The notes: generated from the letters alone by a model not told the origin. Positions 18,187 to 28,987 are shown, counted from the stretch's first letter. The stretch is 64,000 nucleotides of DNA from an uncultured Paracoccaceae bacterium (GCA_905182165.1 CAJJAK010000013.1:1-64000), one strand, 5' to 3'. Numbers and translations are program-made.

Positions 18187-19072
18187 CAGGTGCCCTTAAC
18201 TCAGTTCCAGTGTTTTCTTCCATCATTTTTATCACATTAGGCGTCCACTCATGGGCACCGTATTTTTCTTTTGCTTCGATAAACATTTGATCCATTAGGC
18301 CAGTAAACTTTAAAGGAACACCATAGCTTTTCCCTAATTCCATCATTAATCCTAAATCTTTACATGCAAGTTCAAGAGTGAATGCTGTATCAAAACTTCC
18401 ATTTAGAATAACTGGAGCGACAGTTTCAAATTCTGCACTATTACCTGAGCTTGCTTGGATTGCTTTGTAAGCTTCAGTGAGGTCAATACCTGCTTTTTTT
18501 GCTAGGAGAAGTCCCTCCCCAGCTCCGATTAAATTTACAAATGCAAGCATATTTGTAATCACTTTTAGTATTGAAGCGGTTCCGATTCCACCTAAATGAA
18601 AAATTGGTTCACCAAAGGACTCCAATGCATGTAAATGTTTTTCTAAAACCTCTTTATCACCACCTATTAGTATTGTTATTTTCCCAGCTGCCGCCCTATG
18701 TATTCCACCAGTTACAGGCGCTTCTAATGTAGCTACGCCAAGTTTCTCTGCTTTGCTTGAAATTTCTAATAAGTCGTTAACATTTGTGGTGCTTGTTTCT
18801 ATCCATGTTGATCCTGATATCATTGAATTCAATGCGCCGTTATTGCCTAACATTACTTCGTTTGAAATTTTAGGGGAGGGAAGACATGTAATGACACAAT
18901 CAACACGCTGAGCTAAATCTGCTGGTGAGTCACACCAAATTGCGCCAACCTTTTCAATTGAAGTAAACTTATCAATATCTAAATCATGAACATAAAGTTC
19001 AAAACCTGATTTAATCAAATTAGTTGCAATGTTATTTCCTAAATTCCCAAGCCCAATTAAACCGTATTTCAT
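18161..19072 (-). CDS. 3-hydroxyisobutyrate dehydrogenase-like NAD(P)-dependent oxidoreductase
   Basis: A 303-residue beta-hydroxyacid dehydrogenase. The Rossmann dinucleotide motif is GLIGLGNLGNNIATNL at the N-terminus, the substrate loop is EAPVTGGIHRAAAGK (about residue 118), and the catalytic lysine lies in ASILKVITNML. Members oxidise short 3-hydroxy acids or reduce semialdehydes. The C-terminus matches the family up to TELRAPG, but the last seven residues run into alanine-dehydrogenase-type DNA, so the true end is uncertain. It is co-directional with the enoyl-CoA hydratase 21 bases upstream and probably co-transcribed. Confidence 0.85.
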   Translation of the reverse strand: MKYGLIGLGNLGNNIATNLIKSGFELYVHDLDIDKFTSIEKVGAIWCDSPADLAQRVDCVITCLPSPKISNEVMLGNNGALNSMISGSTWIETSTTNVNDLLEISSKAEKLGVATLEAPVTGGIHRAAAGKITILIGGDKEVLEKHLHALESFGEPIFHLGGIGTASILKVITNMLAFVNLIGAGEGLLLAKKAGIDLTEAYKAIQASSGNSAEFETVAPVILNGSFDTAFTLELACKDLGLMMELGKSYGVPLKFTGLMDQMFIEAKEKYGAHEWTPNVIKMMEENTGTELRAPGVQSRINA

Positions 19073-19093
19073 TATTCAGATCCTTTATATTTG

Positions 19094-19897
19094 CTAAAGT
19101 TTATCTCGCCAATTTAATGCTGCTTTTAATCCATCATTTTTTCTTATTCGATTAAACTCAACTCGTTCTGGACTCAAATCAGACTCAATTTGAATATCAA
19201 CCTCTAAACCTTGAATCAAAGATTCTTTCATTTTTGCTAGTTCATAGGTTCGATTGAGCGCACTTTTTGTCATTTGTACTGATTTTGAAGCAGCCGTTGC
19301 TATTTGATTTGCTAACTCAAGGGCATCGTTTAGCTCTTCACCATCATTACTTACTTTATTTAAAATACCCATTTCATAGCATCTCTGTGCGCTAACTTTG
19401 TCATTACCAGTTAAGAGTAATTCTTTTGCTTGTTTAGGACCAGTTACCCAAGGCGCTAATAGGGCCACAATCCCAGAGCCAAACCTAACCTCAGGCTCTC
19501 CAAATAAAGTTGATTTTGCTCCCACAGCTAAATCACATGCCATTAAGAGCTCAAATGCGCCCCCAATGCAGTGTCCATGTGCTACGGCTATGGTGGGCTT
19601 TGCTGAGTGCCAAAACTGCATTATAAAATTGAAGTCTTCTTCTAAAACTTTGCGCCACTCTTCTTCAGTAGTAATATTGCGTTGCGCTGATTCTTTCATA
19701 TCAAAACCTGCTGAAAACGCTCTTCCGTTTCCATTCACTATAATACAAAGAACCTGGTCGTCCTTAATAAAATTTTGAACAGCCAAATTAGTTTCTTCAA
19801 TCAATTTTACATTAAATGCATTTAATGACTTTGGGCGATTAAAGGTTATTATTCCTATGCGACCATCTACGCTGGTTTTTACTGGGGACTCTTCCAT
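19094..19897 (-). CDS. Enoyl-CoA hydratase/isomerase family protein
   Basis: A 267-residue crotonase-fold enzyme. The oxyanion-hole region reads AFSAGFDMKE and HCIGGAFELLMACDLA, and both acidic residues used by hydratases are present: Glu in GGAFE and Glu in FGEPEVRFG. It therefore could hydrate an enoyl-CoA or act on a related CoA thioester such as a carnitinyl-CoA. It pairs with the downstream dehydrogenase and is divergent from an NDP-forming acyl-CoA synthetase and a Rieske oxygenase, suggesting a common catabolic pathway. Confidence 0.88.
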   Translation of the reverse strand: MEESPVKTSVDGRIGIITFNRPKSLNAFNVKLIEETNLAVQNFIKDDQVLCIIVNGNGRAFSAGFDMKESAQRNITTEEEWRKVLEEDFNFIMQFWHSAKPTIAVAHGHCIGGAFELLMACDLAVGAKSTLFGEPEVRFGSGIVALLAPWVTGPKQAKELLLTGNDKVSAQRCYEMGILNKVSNDGEELNDALELANQIATAASKSVQMTKSALNRTYELAKMKESLIQGLEVDIQIESDLSPERVEFNRIRKNDGLKAALNWRDKL

Positions 19898-19991
19898 GTT
19901 AATCCTTAACTTTTTTAAATAATCTTATTTACAAAACTTTATCTTCGTATCATTTTTAAAATAGTTAATTAAGTTTAGAGATTCTGCAATT

Positions 19992-22067
19992 ATGAAAAAT
20001 AAAAATTTAGATAAAATGTTGTCACCGCGCAGTATTGCTCTGGTGGGTGCGTCCCCTAAAGAAGATAGTAACGGATTAGCAATGTATGAAATGTGCAGGA
20101 TAGATGGCTTTGAGGGGTCTATCTTTCTTGTTAACCCCAATTATTCCGAAATAAATGGTGTAAAATGTTATGCTAGTATCAAGAATTTAGGTGTTACGCC
20201 TGATCATGTGGTGATTGGGATAGCAAGCAGGTTTGTTGAAGAAGTTTTTGACCAATGTGTGGAGTAATAACCATTTCGTATCCAGCTTTCTTGCTTTTTG
20301 GAAAATGATTCTAAGCCTAATTTAGCTGAACGCTTAAAAGAAAAAGCTTTTAAATTTAATATTGATATTTGTGGACCCAATTGCATGGGATTCTATAATC
20401 CAGGTTCAAAATTGAGGATTGCTAGTTTCCCGTCTCCTGAGAAACTAACCAAGGGAGGCATTGCTTGGATAGCACAATCGGGTTCAGCTTTCGGCGCTTT
20501 GGCACATAATGATAGAAGGTTGGGCTTTAATTTATGTATCTCTACTGGAATGGAGCTTAAAACAACAGCGACCGATTATTTAATTTGGGCGTTAATGCAG
20601 AAAGACACAAAAGTAGTTGGTTTATTTTTAGAAACAATCCGTGATCCAGATAATTTCATTAGAGCATTAAAGGAAGCGGTTAGAAGAAAAATACCAGTTG
20701 TAGTTTTGAAAGTTGGTAAAACAGAAAAAAGTGCTCAAATGGCACTGTCTCATACAGGAGCACTTGTGGGAAACCATGTGGTGTATGAGGCGTTATTTAG
20801 AACGTACGGTGTAATTGAGGTTGATGATATGGATGAAATGGCGGCAACTTTAGCGTTATTTGATTTGGATAAATCACTTTCTAATGGAGATCTTGTTACA
20901 ATTCACGATTCTGGTGGTGAGCGAGAGCTGGTTGTCGATTTGTGTGATGAGCTGAGTATCAATTTTTCAGAAATTTCAGTAGAAACAAAAAATGAAATAA
21001 GCACTCAACTTGAACCAGGGTTAATCGCAGAGAACCCAATTGACATATTTGGTACCAATAATAATTACATAGAAAGATACTCTAAGATAATTGAGTATCT
21101 GGCTAATGATCAAAGTACAGCTATTTGCCTATTTATGGCAAATCCTAGAGATGGTTATTGGTATGCAGAAGGTTATGCTGAAGCTATCAAAATAGCGTCT
21201 CAAAATACTTCAAAAATTATAGTGTTAGTGTCTAATTTTTCTTTGGTGAATGATGAAAAAATGGCGGGTTATTTATTTGACCACGGTGTCCCTCTAATCA
21301 GAGGTACTAAAAACGCTCTCCTGGCTGTAAAGCATGCTCTCAATTGGAGAAATTACCTGTCTATTCCTAAAGGAGATCTAAAAAGTATAAATAAAAAACC
21401 AATCATTAACGCTTGGATAAAAAAGTTAGTTAAAAAGAAAAGTTTTTCAGAATTTGATGGTTTAGAGATGTTGAGAGCTTTTGGTGTCTCTGTTGCGGGC
21501 TATAAGTTACTAAATAATGAAATTGACTTGTTAAATTCAATTGATGAACTATCCTATCCATTAGTCTTAAAAACAGCAGAAAATATAAACCATAAATCTG
21601 ATGTTGGTGGAGTAAAATTAAATTTGACCTCTAAAAAAGATTTAATAAAAGAGTATCACGAATTAAATAACCGTCTTGGACCAAAAGCACTTTTAATGGA
21701 AATGCACAAAGGATCTGTAGAGATTTGCGTTGGGGCCATTATTGATGATGACTTTGGACCGGTTATTGTTCTGTCTGCTGGTGGAACGCTAATAGAGGTG
21801 ATCGATGATACTATATCTTCTTTAGCGCCAATTGACCCTCAAACTGCAAAACAATTATTGTTAAAGTTGAATATTTCAAAAATGTTTAATGGGGTTAGAG
21901 GACACAAACCAATTAATTTAGAAGATTTGTGTAACCAGATCTCTAATATCTCTTTTATGATCTCAGATTTGGGAAATAATTTGAAAGAGCTAGATATTAA
22001 TCCAATAATTTGTTCGGAAAAAGGTGCTTGGGCGGTTGACTGTTTGGCAATAGGTAATAATCATTAA
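19992..22067 (+). CDS. NDP-forming acyl-CoA synthetase (fused alpha and beta subunits), frameshifted
   Basis: An acyl-CoA synthetase of the ADP-forming acetyl-CoA synthetase superfamily. The CoA-binding domain opens MLSPRSIALVGASPKEDSNG, a succinyl-CoA-ligase-like domain carries the phospho-His motif LSHTGALVGNH, and the C-terminal ATP-grasp half has SYPLVLKTAENINHKSDVGG and SAGGTLIEVIDDTISSLAP. Between about 20255 and 20300 the frame slips and returns: GVITISYPAF lies in a different frame from the sequence on both sides, so two compensating indels are present. The joined protein is about 690 residues, the usual length. It is divergent from the enoyl-CoA hydratase and likely activates its acid substrate. 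Confidence 0.85.
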
Positions 22068-22106
22068 AAATAAGTTTATTTAAGTTTTTACTATAGGTTT
22101 AACAAA

Positions 22107-23256
22107 ATGTCCTTATCTGATGACGGAAATGCTTTAAGTGAGAGCGTGCAGTCACTTCCATCAAATTGGTATTATGATGATAAGTTTTACAAAAAAGAAT
22201 TATCTGTCAATTTGGTCTAAGAATTGGATTTATGCCTGTCATTCGAATTCTCTTGATGGACCAAGGGCTTATCAAACAATCAAAATTGGAACGCAAAGTA
22301 TTATTGTCCTTAGAGATCGCAATGGTGACTTGCGTGCATACTATAATACTTGCCGTCATAGAGGCGGCTCTTTGCGAAGAAAAAACAGGCAAGTTAAAAA
22401 CCCCAGTTTTTCTTTGTCCTTATCATCAGTGGTCATATTCGTTGGAGGATGGTCGGTTGATTAAGACTTCATCATTTAAAAATCCTGATAATTTTATAAA
22501 AGAAAATTATGGTCTTTTTAAAGTGAAACTTCAGGAATGGCGGGGATGTATATTCATTAATCTTGATGAGGAATCTGAGTGGGACGTAGATAATTTATTT
22601 CAAAGATCTGCTAATGAATTAGAACGTTTTCCAATTGAAGATATGAAAGTTGGATCTGTTTGGAAAAAAACTATAAAATGTAATTGGAAATCTTTCTGGG
22701 AAAATTTCAATGAATGTTTGCACTGTCCCAATGTTCATCCTGAATTATCAAAATTGGTTCCACTTTTTTCAAAAAGAATTATAAATTAAAGATTTGCCTG
22801 ATTGGAGAGAGAAAGCTTCATCTGAAGATCCAAAAGATAAAGGGGGCCTTAAAGAGGGTGCTGAAACTTGGTCATTTGATGGTTCTGCACAAGGCCGTAT
22901 TATAAAGACATTAAGTTCTTCTGATATTTCCAGGGGACAACTTTATGCTTCGTCATGGCCATCTGTTTTTATAGGTGGTTATGCTGATCATGTTAGAATT
23001 GTTCGGATATTGCCTGTTGGACCTGAAGAGTTAGAATTAAGTGTTGAATGGTTATTTGAAGAAAATACACTAAATGATCCTTCTTACGATATTCAGAATG
23101 TGATTGAATTTGCAAAACAAGGTGCAAATATTGCGTTTACTTAATCAATTAGGAATGCATTCAACAGCTTTTGAACATGGTATTTTAATGCCTGAAGAAT
23201 ATTTGCTTAAGAGGTTTCAGGACTGGATCAGGGTACAATTAGATCTTCCTGGCTGA
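22107..23256 (+). CDS. Rieske non-haem iron oxygenase, alpha subunit, multiply frameshifted
   Basis: A ring-hydroxylating-type oxygenase. The Rieske centre is visible as CRHRGGSL and CPYHQWSYSLEDG (CXH and CX2H), and the mononuclear iron site as ENFNECLHCPNVHPEL. The order and the C-terminal HEHG-like AFEHGILMPEEYLLKRFQDW resemble the quaternary-amine group (glycine betaine, choline, carnitine or stachydrine oxygenases) rather than classical aromatic dioxygenases, but I cannot fix the substrate. Frame changes occur near 22210, 22375, 22785 and 23140; joined, the protein is about 380 residues. No reductase gene is adjacent. It starts at ATG 22107, 40 bases after the acyl-CoA synthetase. Confidence 0.82.
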
Positions 23257-24135
23257 TTAAGCATCCAAATTAGTCCAATTTTTCATTTTACTTCTGAACC
23301 AAGTTCTTTGCCTTTTAGCATACTGTCGAGTGCGAATGATTGAATTATTTTTGGCCTCTTCTAATGTTATCTCCTTGTTTATATAATCTAGTAGTTGTTT
23401 TCCACCTATTGCCTGAAACCCAGGGAGAGTATTGGACCAGTTAGCGCTGTTGTTTTTTACCTCGTCTAATGCTCCATTCTCTATCATATTTTCAAACCTT
23501 TCTGATATCCTCTTATTCAGTTTGTTAATTTCAATGTTCATTAGAAATGAATTTTGCGGCTTAAAGTTTATTAAAGGTTTTGACGTCTTTTTATGCCATT
23601 CAGACAAACCCATACCGGTTTGAGTCAGAACTTCTAATGCTCTAAGAACCCTTACTGGGTTTTGTTTATCGATCTTCATATAAGTTTCGGGGTCATGGGT
23701 TTTTAACCATTTTAATAGATTTTCAATTCCATCAGACAAATACCATGAATTTATGTCCTGACGAATTGTATCGTTTATCTTGGGGATGTCTGTCAGTCCA
23801 TTGATTAGCGATGTAAAGTACAGTCCAGTGCCACCAACAATTATTATTGGTGTTCCTTTATGTTTACTTAAAATTTCGTTTACATCACGAAGCCAATTCC
23901 CAACAGAATAACGATCATATATTGATACTGTTCCATATAAATAATGTCGAATTTGATATTCGTCTATTTTAGTTGGTCTGGCTGTTAGAACTCTCCATTT
24001 ATCATATATTTGAAGTGCGTCTGCGTTAACTATAATCCCGTTGAATTCTTTTGCCAACTTCAAGGCTAAATTTGATTTACCAGATGCTGTTGGTCCACAT
24101 AATAAAATAGGGAACTGTTTTTCGATGTTATTCAT
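23257..24135 (-). CDS. miaA: tRNA dimethylallyltransferase MiaA
   Basis: A 292-residue MiaA that transfers a dimethylallyl group to A37 of tRNAs reading U-starting codons. The P-loop GPTASGKSNLALKLA lies at residues 14-28, the catalytic Asp is in NADALQIYDKW, and VGGTGLYFTSLI and QNPVRVLRALEV match the tRNA-binding core. It is complete. Its stop immediately abuts the stop of the Rieske gene, and it is divergent from pyrH. Confidence 0.93.
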   Translation of the reverse strand: MNNIEKQFPILLCGPTASGKSNLALKLAKEFNGIIVNADALQIYDKWRVLTARPTKIDEYQIRHYLYGTVSIYDRYSVGNWLRDVNEILSKHKGTPIIIVGGTGLYFTSLINGLTDIPKINDTIRQDINSWYLSDGIENLLKWLKTHDPETYMKIDKQNPVRVLRALEVLTQTGMGLSEWHKKTSKPLINFKPQNSFLMNIEINKLNKRISERFENMIENGALDEVKNNSANWSNTLPGFQAIGGKQLLDYINKEITLEEAKNNSIIRTRQYAKRQRTWFRSKMKNWTNLDA

Positions 24136-24303
24136 CTTGTTTTTTATAAATAAGATTAATAAATATTTTGTGAAAATTCATAATGATATCCTTAATTAAT
24201 TAATTGCATTTTGACAAATAAATTCAATTTAAGACAAATGTTTATTGTATAATTTTCCTTATTTGATAAGAGATACAAGAGTTCTTATTTAAAGAGGCTG
24301 CAA

Positions 24304-25037
24304 ATGCTGGAAATATCATCCGCTGAAAAAATAAAAAAATACAAGCGAGTGATGCTAAAAATTTCTGGAGAAGCTTTAATGGGCGATCAGGGCTACGGAT
24401 TACATCCCCCAACAGTAGAACGAATAGCGGCAGAAATAAAGAAAGTTCACGGGCTTGGAACCGAGATTTGCATGGTGATTGGGGGTGGTAATATCTTAGA
24501 GGTGTTCAGGCTGAGCATGCGGGCATTGATCGGGCACAAGGTGATTACATGGGCATGCTTGCTACAGTTATGAATGCGTTAGCTATGCAAAGCGCATTAG
24601 AGGCCCTAGATATTAACACAAGAGTAATTTCAGCAATACCGATGGATCAGGTGTGCGAACCTTATATTAGACGTCGTGCTGTTCGTCATTTGGAAAAAAA
24701 ACGTGTTGTCATTTTTGCTGCTGGAACGGGCAATCCATATTTTACAACTGATACAGCTGCTACTTTGCGAGCTTCTGAAATGGACTGCGAAGCTATCTTT
24801 AAAGGTACAAAAGTTAATGGTGTTTATGATAAAGACCCAGTACTTCATGAAGATGCAAAAAGATTTGAATCGACAACTTATGATGAGGTTTTGCAAAAAA
24901 ACCTGAAAGTTATGGATGCATCGGCAATTGCTTTAGCTCGAGATAACAATTTGCCAATTATAGTTTTTTCTTTAAATGAACCTGGTGGTCTCGCTTGTAT
25001 ATTACGAGGTGAGGGCACCTATACCTTGGTTAATTGA
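24304..25037 (+). CDS. pyrH: UMP kinase PyrH, frameshifted
   Basis: Uridylate kinase, which makes UDP from UMP. The N-terminal part has [17 protein letters not shown] and MVIGGGNI; the second frame has [37 protein letters not shown] and NGVYDKDP. Inserting one T in ATCTTAGAG near 24496 gives [20 protein letters not shown], exactly the family sequence, so this is a one-base deletion in a T run. As pyrH is essential, an error in the sequence is far more likely than a mutation. It opens the pyrH-frr-cdsA-dxr-rseP-bamA cluster; rpsB and tsf are not upstream. Confidence 0.9.
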
Positions 25038-25074
25038 CTAAAATTAATTATTATTTATTAGAAATGGAGTTGTG

Positions 25075-25641
25075 ATGTCTGATGAAAGTCTGGAAATTGA
25101 TTTAGAAGATTTGGAAAGACGCATGGATGGGGCTTTGTCTGCATTAAAAAATGAATTTTTATCGTTAAGAACTGGCCGTGCGTCATCTTCTATGCTGGAT
25201 CCAATAAATATGGATGCGTATGGATCATTAGTACCATTAAGCCAGTGTGGAACTATTAATGTTCCAGATCCAAGAATGATTACAGTAAATATTTGGGATA
25301 AATCTCTCGTAAGCGCTGCAGAGAAGGCTATTAGAGATTCAGGCCTTGGAATAAATCCTGTAATTGATGGTACAATAATTCGACTTCCTATTCCTGAACT
25401 TAATGAAGAGCGAAGAAGGGATCTAACAAAGTTAGCCGCAAATTATGCGGAGAATGCAAAAGTCGCAGTTAGAAATGTTAGACGTGATGGGATGGATCAA
25501 ATAAAGAGAGCAAAAATCTCTGGAATGGGTGAGGACGATCAAAAAATTTGGTCTGAAGAAATACAAGATACGACAAATTCTGGAATTACAAAAATTGATG
25601 ATGCTTTAGAAATAAAGCAATCAGAAATAATGCAAGTTTAA
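25075..25641 (+). CDS. frr: Ribosome recycling factor
   Basis: A 188-residue ribosome recycling factor that with EF-G splits post-termination ribosomes. Family motifs include [45 protein letters not shown] and the C-terminal helix bundle with [11 protein letters not shown] choose ATG 25075, because GGAG lies six bases upstream, over GTG 25072. The usual uppS gene does not follow; cdsA begins 18 bases later. Confidence 0.95.
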   Translation: MSDESLEIDLEDLERRMDGALSALKNEFLSLRTGRASSSMLDPINMDAYGSLVPLSQCGTINVPDPRMITVNIWDKSLVSAAEKAIRDSGLGINPVIDGTIIRLPIPELNEERRRDLTKLAANYAENAKVAVRNVRRDGMDQIKRAKISGMGEDDQKIWSEEIQDTTNSGITKIDDALEIKQSEIMQV

Positions 25642-25659
25642 ACTTGTATACCCTTAATA

Positions 25660-26466
25660 GTGAGTGAAAAATTGCTTAAAAACTTAAAGTTTAGTGATCT
25701 GTATATGCGTTTGATATCAGCTATTATTATGATTATTGTAGCTTCTTTATGTATATCCCTTGGAAACTTTTCTTACTCGCTGCTTTTACTATTTTTATCT
25801 GCTGTTATTTTCTACGAAACAAATATTTTATTAGGTTCTGGTGAAAGAATTTTGAATGTAATATTTTTAATTGTTTCAGTAATTATTTGTTTTGGTGCAT
25901 TTCTTTTTTATGATTTTGTTTGGGAGTATGTTTTATTAATAATACCGGTGATAGTTCTTAGTTTTTATAGTGCTACTAACAGAACATTGAGCTTTTTTAC
26001 TGGTATTATAGTAATTTCAGCTTTGATGACTTACTTTGAGCTAAAGGTGCATTTTGGCAATTATGTTATTTTTTGGTTAATTTCCTGTGTTGCAGCATCT
26101 GATATGGCGGGTTATTTTTTTGGACGTTTGATTGGTGGTCCAAAGATTTGGATTTTGATTAGTCCGAATAAAACATGGTCAGGTACTATAGCAGGTTGGG
26201 TTGCCGCATCTTTTGTTGGTTTTATATTTATGATTGGTAATTCATTGAATTTACAAATCGTTTTATTAAGCTTTATTGTTGCTATTTTTGCTCAAGCAGG
26301 AGATTTTTATGAAAGTTGGCTGAAAAGACGAGTTGGTAAAAAAGATAGTTCAAAGTTAATCCCAGGACATGGAGGGTTTTTGGACCGTTTTGATGGGTTG
26401 ATTGGCGGTGCAATAGCAGTAAAATTATATTTATTTTTTACTGGATCATTAATTTTGGTGTTTTAA
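25660..26466 (+). CDS. cdsA: Phosphatidate cytidylyltransferase CdsA
   Basis: A 268-residue integral membrane enzyme that converts phosphatidic acid and CTP to CDP-diacylglycerol, the precursor of all phospholipids. It has about seven hydrophobic helices, with SPNKTWSGTIAGW and GHGGFLDRFDGLIGG forming the CTP-transferase signature at the C-terminal side. The start is a GTG at 25660. Its stop overlaps the dxr start (TAATG-like arrangement), indicating coupling. Confidence 0.92.
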   Translation: MSEKLLKNLKFSDLYMRLISAIIMIIVASLCISLGNFSYSLLLLFLSAVIFYETNILLGSGERILNVIFLIVSVIICFGAFLFYDFVWEYVLLIIPVIVLSFYSATNRTLSFFTGIIVISALMTYFELKVHFGNYVIFWLISCVAASDMAGYFFGRLIGGPKIWILISPNKTWSGTIAGWVAASFVGFIFMIGNSLNLQIVLLSFIVAIFAQAGDFYESWLKRRVGKKDSSKLIPGHGGFLDRFDGLIGGAIAVKLYLFFTGSLILVF

Positions 26467-27650
26467 TGGGTAGACGTGAAATTTCAATTTTTGGATCTAC
26501 TGGTTCCATAGGCAGCACTACTGTAAAGTTGTTATTACAGCAGGGTGGGAGTGAGCACTACGATGTTAAAGTTTTAACTGGTGGGAATAATATTAAACTA
26601 TTAGCTGATCAGGCAATAAAATTACCTGCTGGTCGGGTCCTAACTGCTTATGATGAGAAATTAGAGGAATTACAGTTTTATTTAAAAGGATCTGGGATTG
26701 AAGTTGCAGCAGGTGAAGAAGCACTTTTAGACGCTTCTAATATTTATTCTGATTGGGCTATGTCATCGATTGTAGGTGCTGCGGGTATAAAAGTTGGAAT
26801 AAATAGTGCTAAACACGGTGGAACTATTGCGTTAGCAAATAAAGAAACGATGGTTTGTGCAGGGAATATTATTAATAATGTATGCCAAGGAGCATAATAC
26901 AACAATTATCCCAGTAGATAGTGAGCATTCAGCTATTTTTCAATGTTGCCGTGGAGAGAAGAAAGATGAAATTGAAAGTATTACTTTAACTGCATCGGGA
27001 GGTCCATTTAGGGATTGGCCAATTGATAAATTAAAAGATGTAAGTGCTAAAATGCATTAAATCATCCTAATTGGTCAATGGGAAAAAAGATATCAATTGA
27101 TTCAGCTACAATGATGAATAAAGGTTTAGAAGTGATCGAGGCCAATGTATTGTTTGGTCTTGAAGGGCAAAAGATTAATGTGTTGATCCATCCGCAATCC
27201 ATCGTTCATGCATTTGTCAATTTTAATGATGGCTCTACGATTGCTCAAATGAGCCGTCCAGATATGATTTCTGCTATAGGGTTCGCCCTCAATTATCCTG
27301 ACCGATCTTATATAAATGTAGAAAGAATGGATCTAATAAAGACAGGGAGTTTAACTTTTGAAGAAATGGATTTTGAACGTTGGCCTGCTTTGCGTTTGGC
27401 TTACGATATAATTAATTTACAAAGTTCTTCTGGTGCGGCTTACAATGCATCCAAAGAAGAGGCCCTGACTGCATTTATCGAAAATGAAATAGGTTTTTTA
27501 GACATGTATAAATGTGTGCATTATGTTATTAATTATTTAAAAGGTGGGGGGTATTTTAAAAATAAATCCTTAGGATTGTCTGAGATATTTGAGGTGGATA
27601 GTCTTGCAAGAAAATTAACCAAAAAATATATAACCAACAAAAGTATTTAG
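26466..27650 (+). CDS. dxr: 1-deoxy-D-xylulose 5-phosphate reductoisomerase Dxr, frameshifted twice
   Basis: The second enzyme of the MEP isoprenoid pathway. The NADPH site is FGSTGSIGSTTVKLL, followed by IALANKETMVCAG; the metal/substrate region is VDSEHSAIFQC and LTASGGPFRDWP, and SIDSATMMNKGLEVIEA and HPQSIVHAFV complete the family pattern. Frame changes lie near 26870-26890 and at 27048 (one A missing from AAAA, giving SAKNALNHPNWSMGKK). Joined, the protein is about 395 residues, as expected. Being essential here, the gene is probably intact in the organism. Confidence 0.9.
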
Positions 27651-27664
27651 AAGAAGTTTTATAC

Positions 27665-28987
27665 ATGTCTGATAGTTTTAATTTTTTAGCAGCTGGTTCT
27701 TTCAACCTGCTTTCATTTATTGTTGCACTTAGTGTTATTGTTTTTATCCATGAATTTGGCCACTATATTGTTGGACGTTGGTGTGGAATAAAAGCTGAGG
27801 TGTTTTCCATTGGTTTTGGCCCTGTTATTTTTTCTACCACTGATAAACATGGAACGCAGTGGCAAATTGCTTTATTACCCCTTGGTGGGTTTGTTAAGTT
27901 TTTAAAAGAAAACGAGAGTTCAAAATTAGTTAAAAGCCCAGCAAATAATGGGATCAATAATGACAACACATTTGATGGTGCATCACTTTTATCACGATCA
28001 TTAACTGTTTTAGCAGGCCCAGTTGCAAACTTTATATTGAGCTTTTGTATTTTAATATCTTTTATTATTATTAATGGAGTACCTGCTCATCAGGTTATAA
28101 TCGATAAAGTTTTTGCTTATCCGTTTATGAATCAAAAATTATTATCTGGTGATCGCATAGTTTCTTTAGATGGTTTGGAGACACCAACTGCAGCATCTTT
28201 CTATGATCTGGCTGGAAAATATAAATTTAATAAAAATGTTGATTACTTAATAGAACGTGATGGGACAATCAAAGAAATAACAGGTCCTCATCCTTTTCCT
28301 GCGATTGTAGGCTCTGTTGCATTGCAATCGGCTGCTTTCGAAGCTGGCTTAAAATCGGGTGATTTAATATTGTCAGCTAACGCAAATGACATTTTTAATT
28401 TCACTCAATTACAACAAATTGTAAAAGAAACATCAGCATACCCAATAAATCTGGAGGTTTGGCGAGATGGGCAGGTTTACAATATTTTAGTCACTCCAAG
28501 AATTATTGACTATCCAAAAAAAGGTGGTGGGTTTGTTAAACGGAAGTTAATTGGAATAACAAGTGGCACATTTTTTGAAATACAAAGAGTTAAAATAAAT
28601 TTATTTGAAGCTTCTAAGTTCTCTGTACAGCAGATTCTGTCAATTATTCTTAGTTCGTTGGATGGTATTAAAAACATTTTGATTGGTGCCATTTCTACTT
28701 GTAATTTACAGGGCCCCATTGGCATTGCCTCAACTGCTGGTGACGCTGCACAACAAGGAATCGGTACTTTTCTAAGAATAATCGCAGTGTTGAGTACTGC
28801 AATTGGTATGTTGAACTTATTCCCAATTCCAATGCTGGATGGGGGGCATTTAGTGTTTTACGGTTTTGAGGCTGTTACAAAAAAACCGCCATCCGAAAAA
28901 ATAATGAAAACTATGACATTGATTGGAATTTTTATTTTACTGTCGTTAATGATAATCGCCATATCAAGTGATTTATTTTGTCCCTAA
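27665..28987 (+). CDS. rseP: Site-2 zinc metalloprotease RseP
   Basis: A 440-residue intramembrane protease that cleaves anti-sigma factors and cleared signal peptides. HEFGH is at residues 29-33 in the first transmembrane helix and the third zinc ligand is in NLFPIPMLDGGHLV near residue 385. Two PDZ-like domains lie between them; the second includes SAAFEAGLKSGDLILSANA. The frame is uninterrupted. It sits between dxr and bamA as in most proteobacteria. Confidence 0.95.
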   Translation: MSDSFNFLAAGSFNLLSFIVALSVIVFIHEFGHYIVGRWCGIKAEVFSIGFGPVIFSTTDKHGTQWQIALLPLGGFVKFLKENESSKLVKSPANNGINNDNTFDGASLLSRSLTVLAGPVANFILSFCILISFIIINGVPAHQVIIDKVFAYPFMNQKLLSGDRIVSLDGLETPTAASFYDLAGKYKFNKNVDYLIERDGTIKEITGPHPFPAIVGSVALQSAAFEAGLKSGDLILSANANDIFNFTQLQQIVKETSAYPINLEVWRDGQVYNILVTPRIIDYPKKGGGFVKRKLIGITSGTFFEIQRVKINLFEASKFSVQQILSIILSSLDGIKNILIGAISTCNLQGPIGIASTAGDAAQQGIGTFLRIIAVLSTAIGMLNLFPIPMLDGGHLVFYGFEAVTKKPPSEKIMKTMTLIGIFILLSLMIIAISSDLFCP

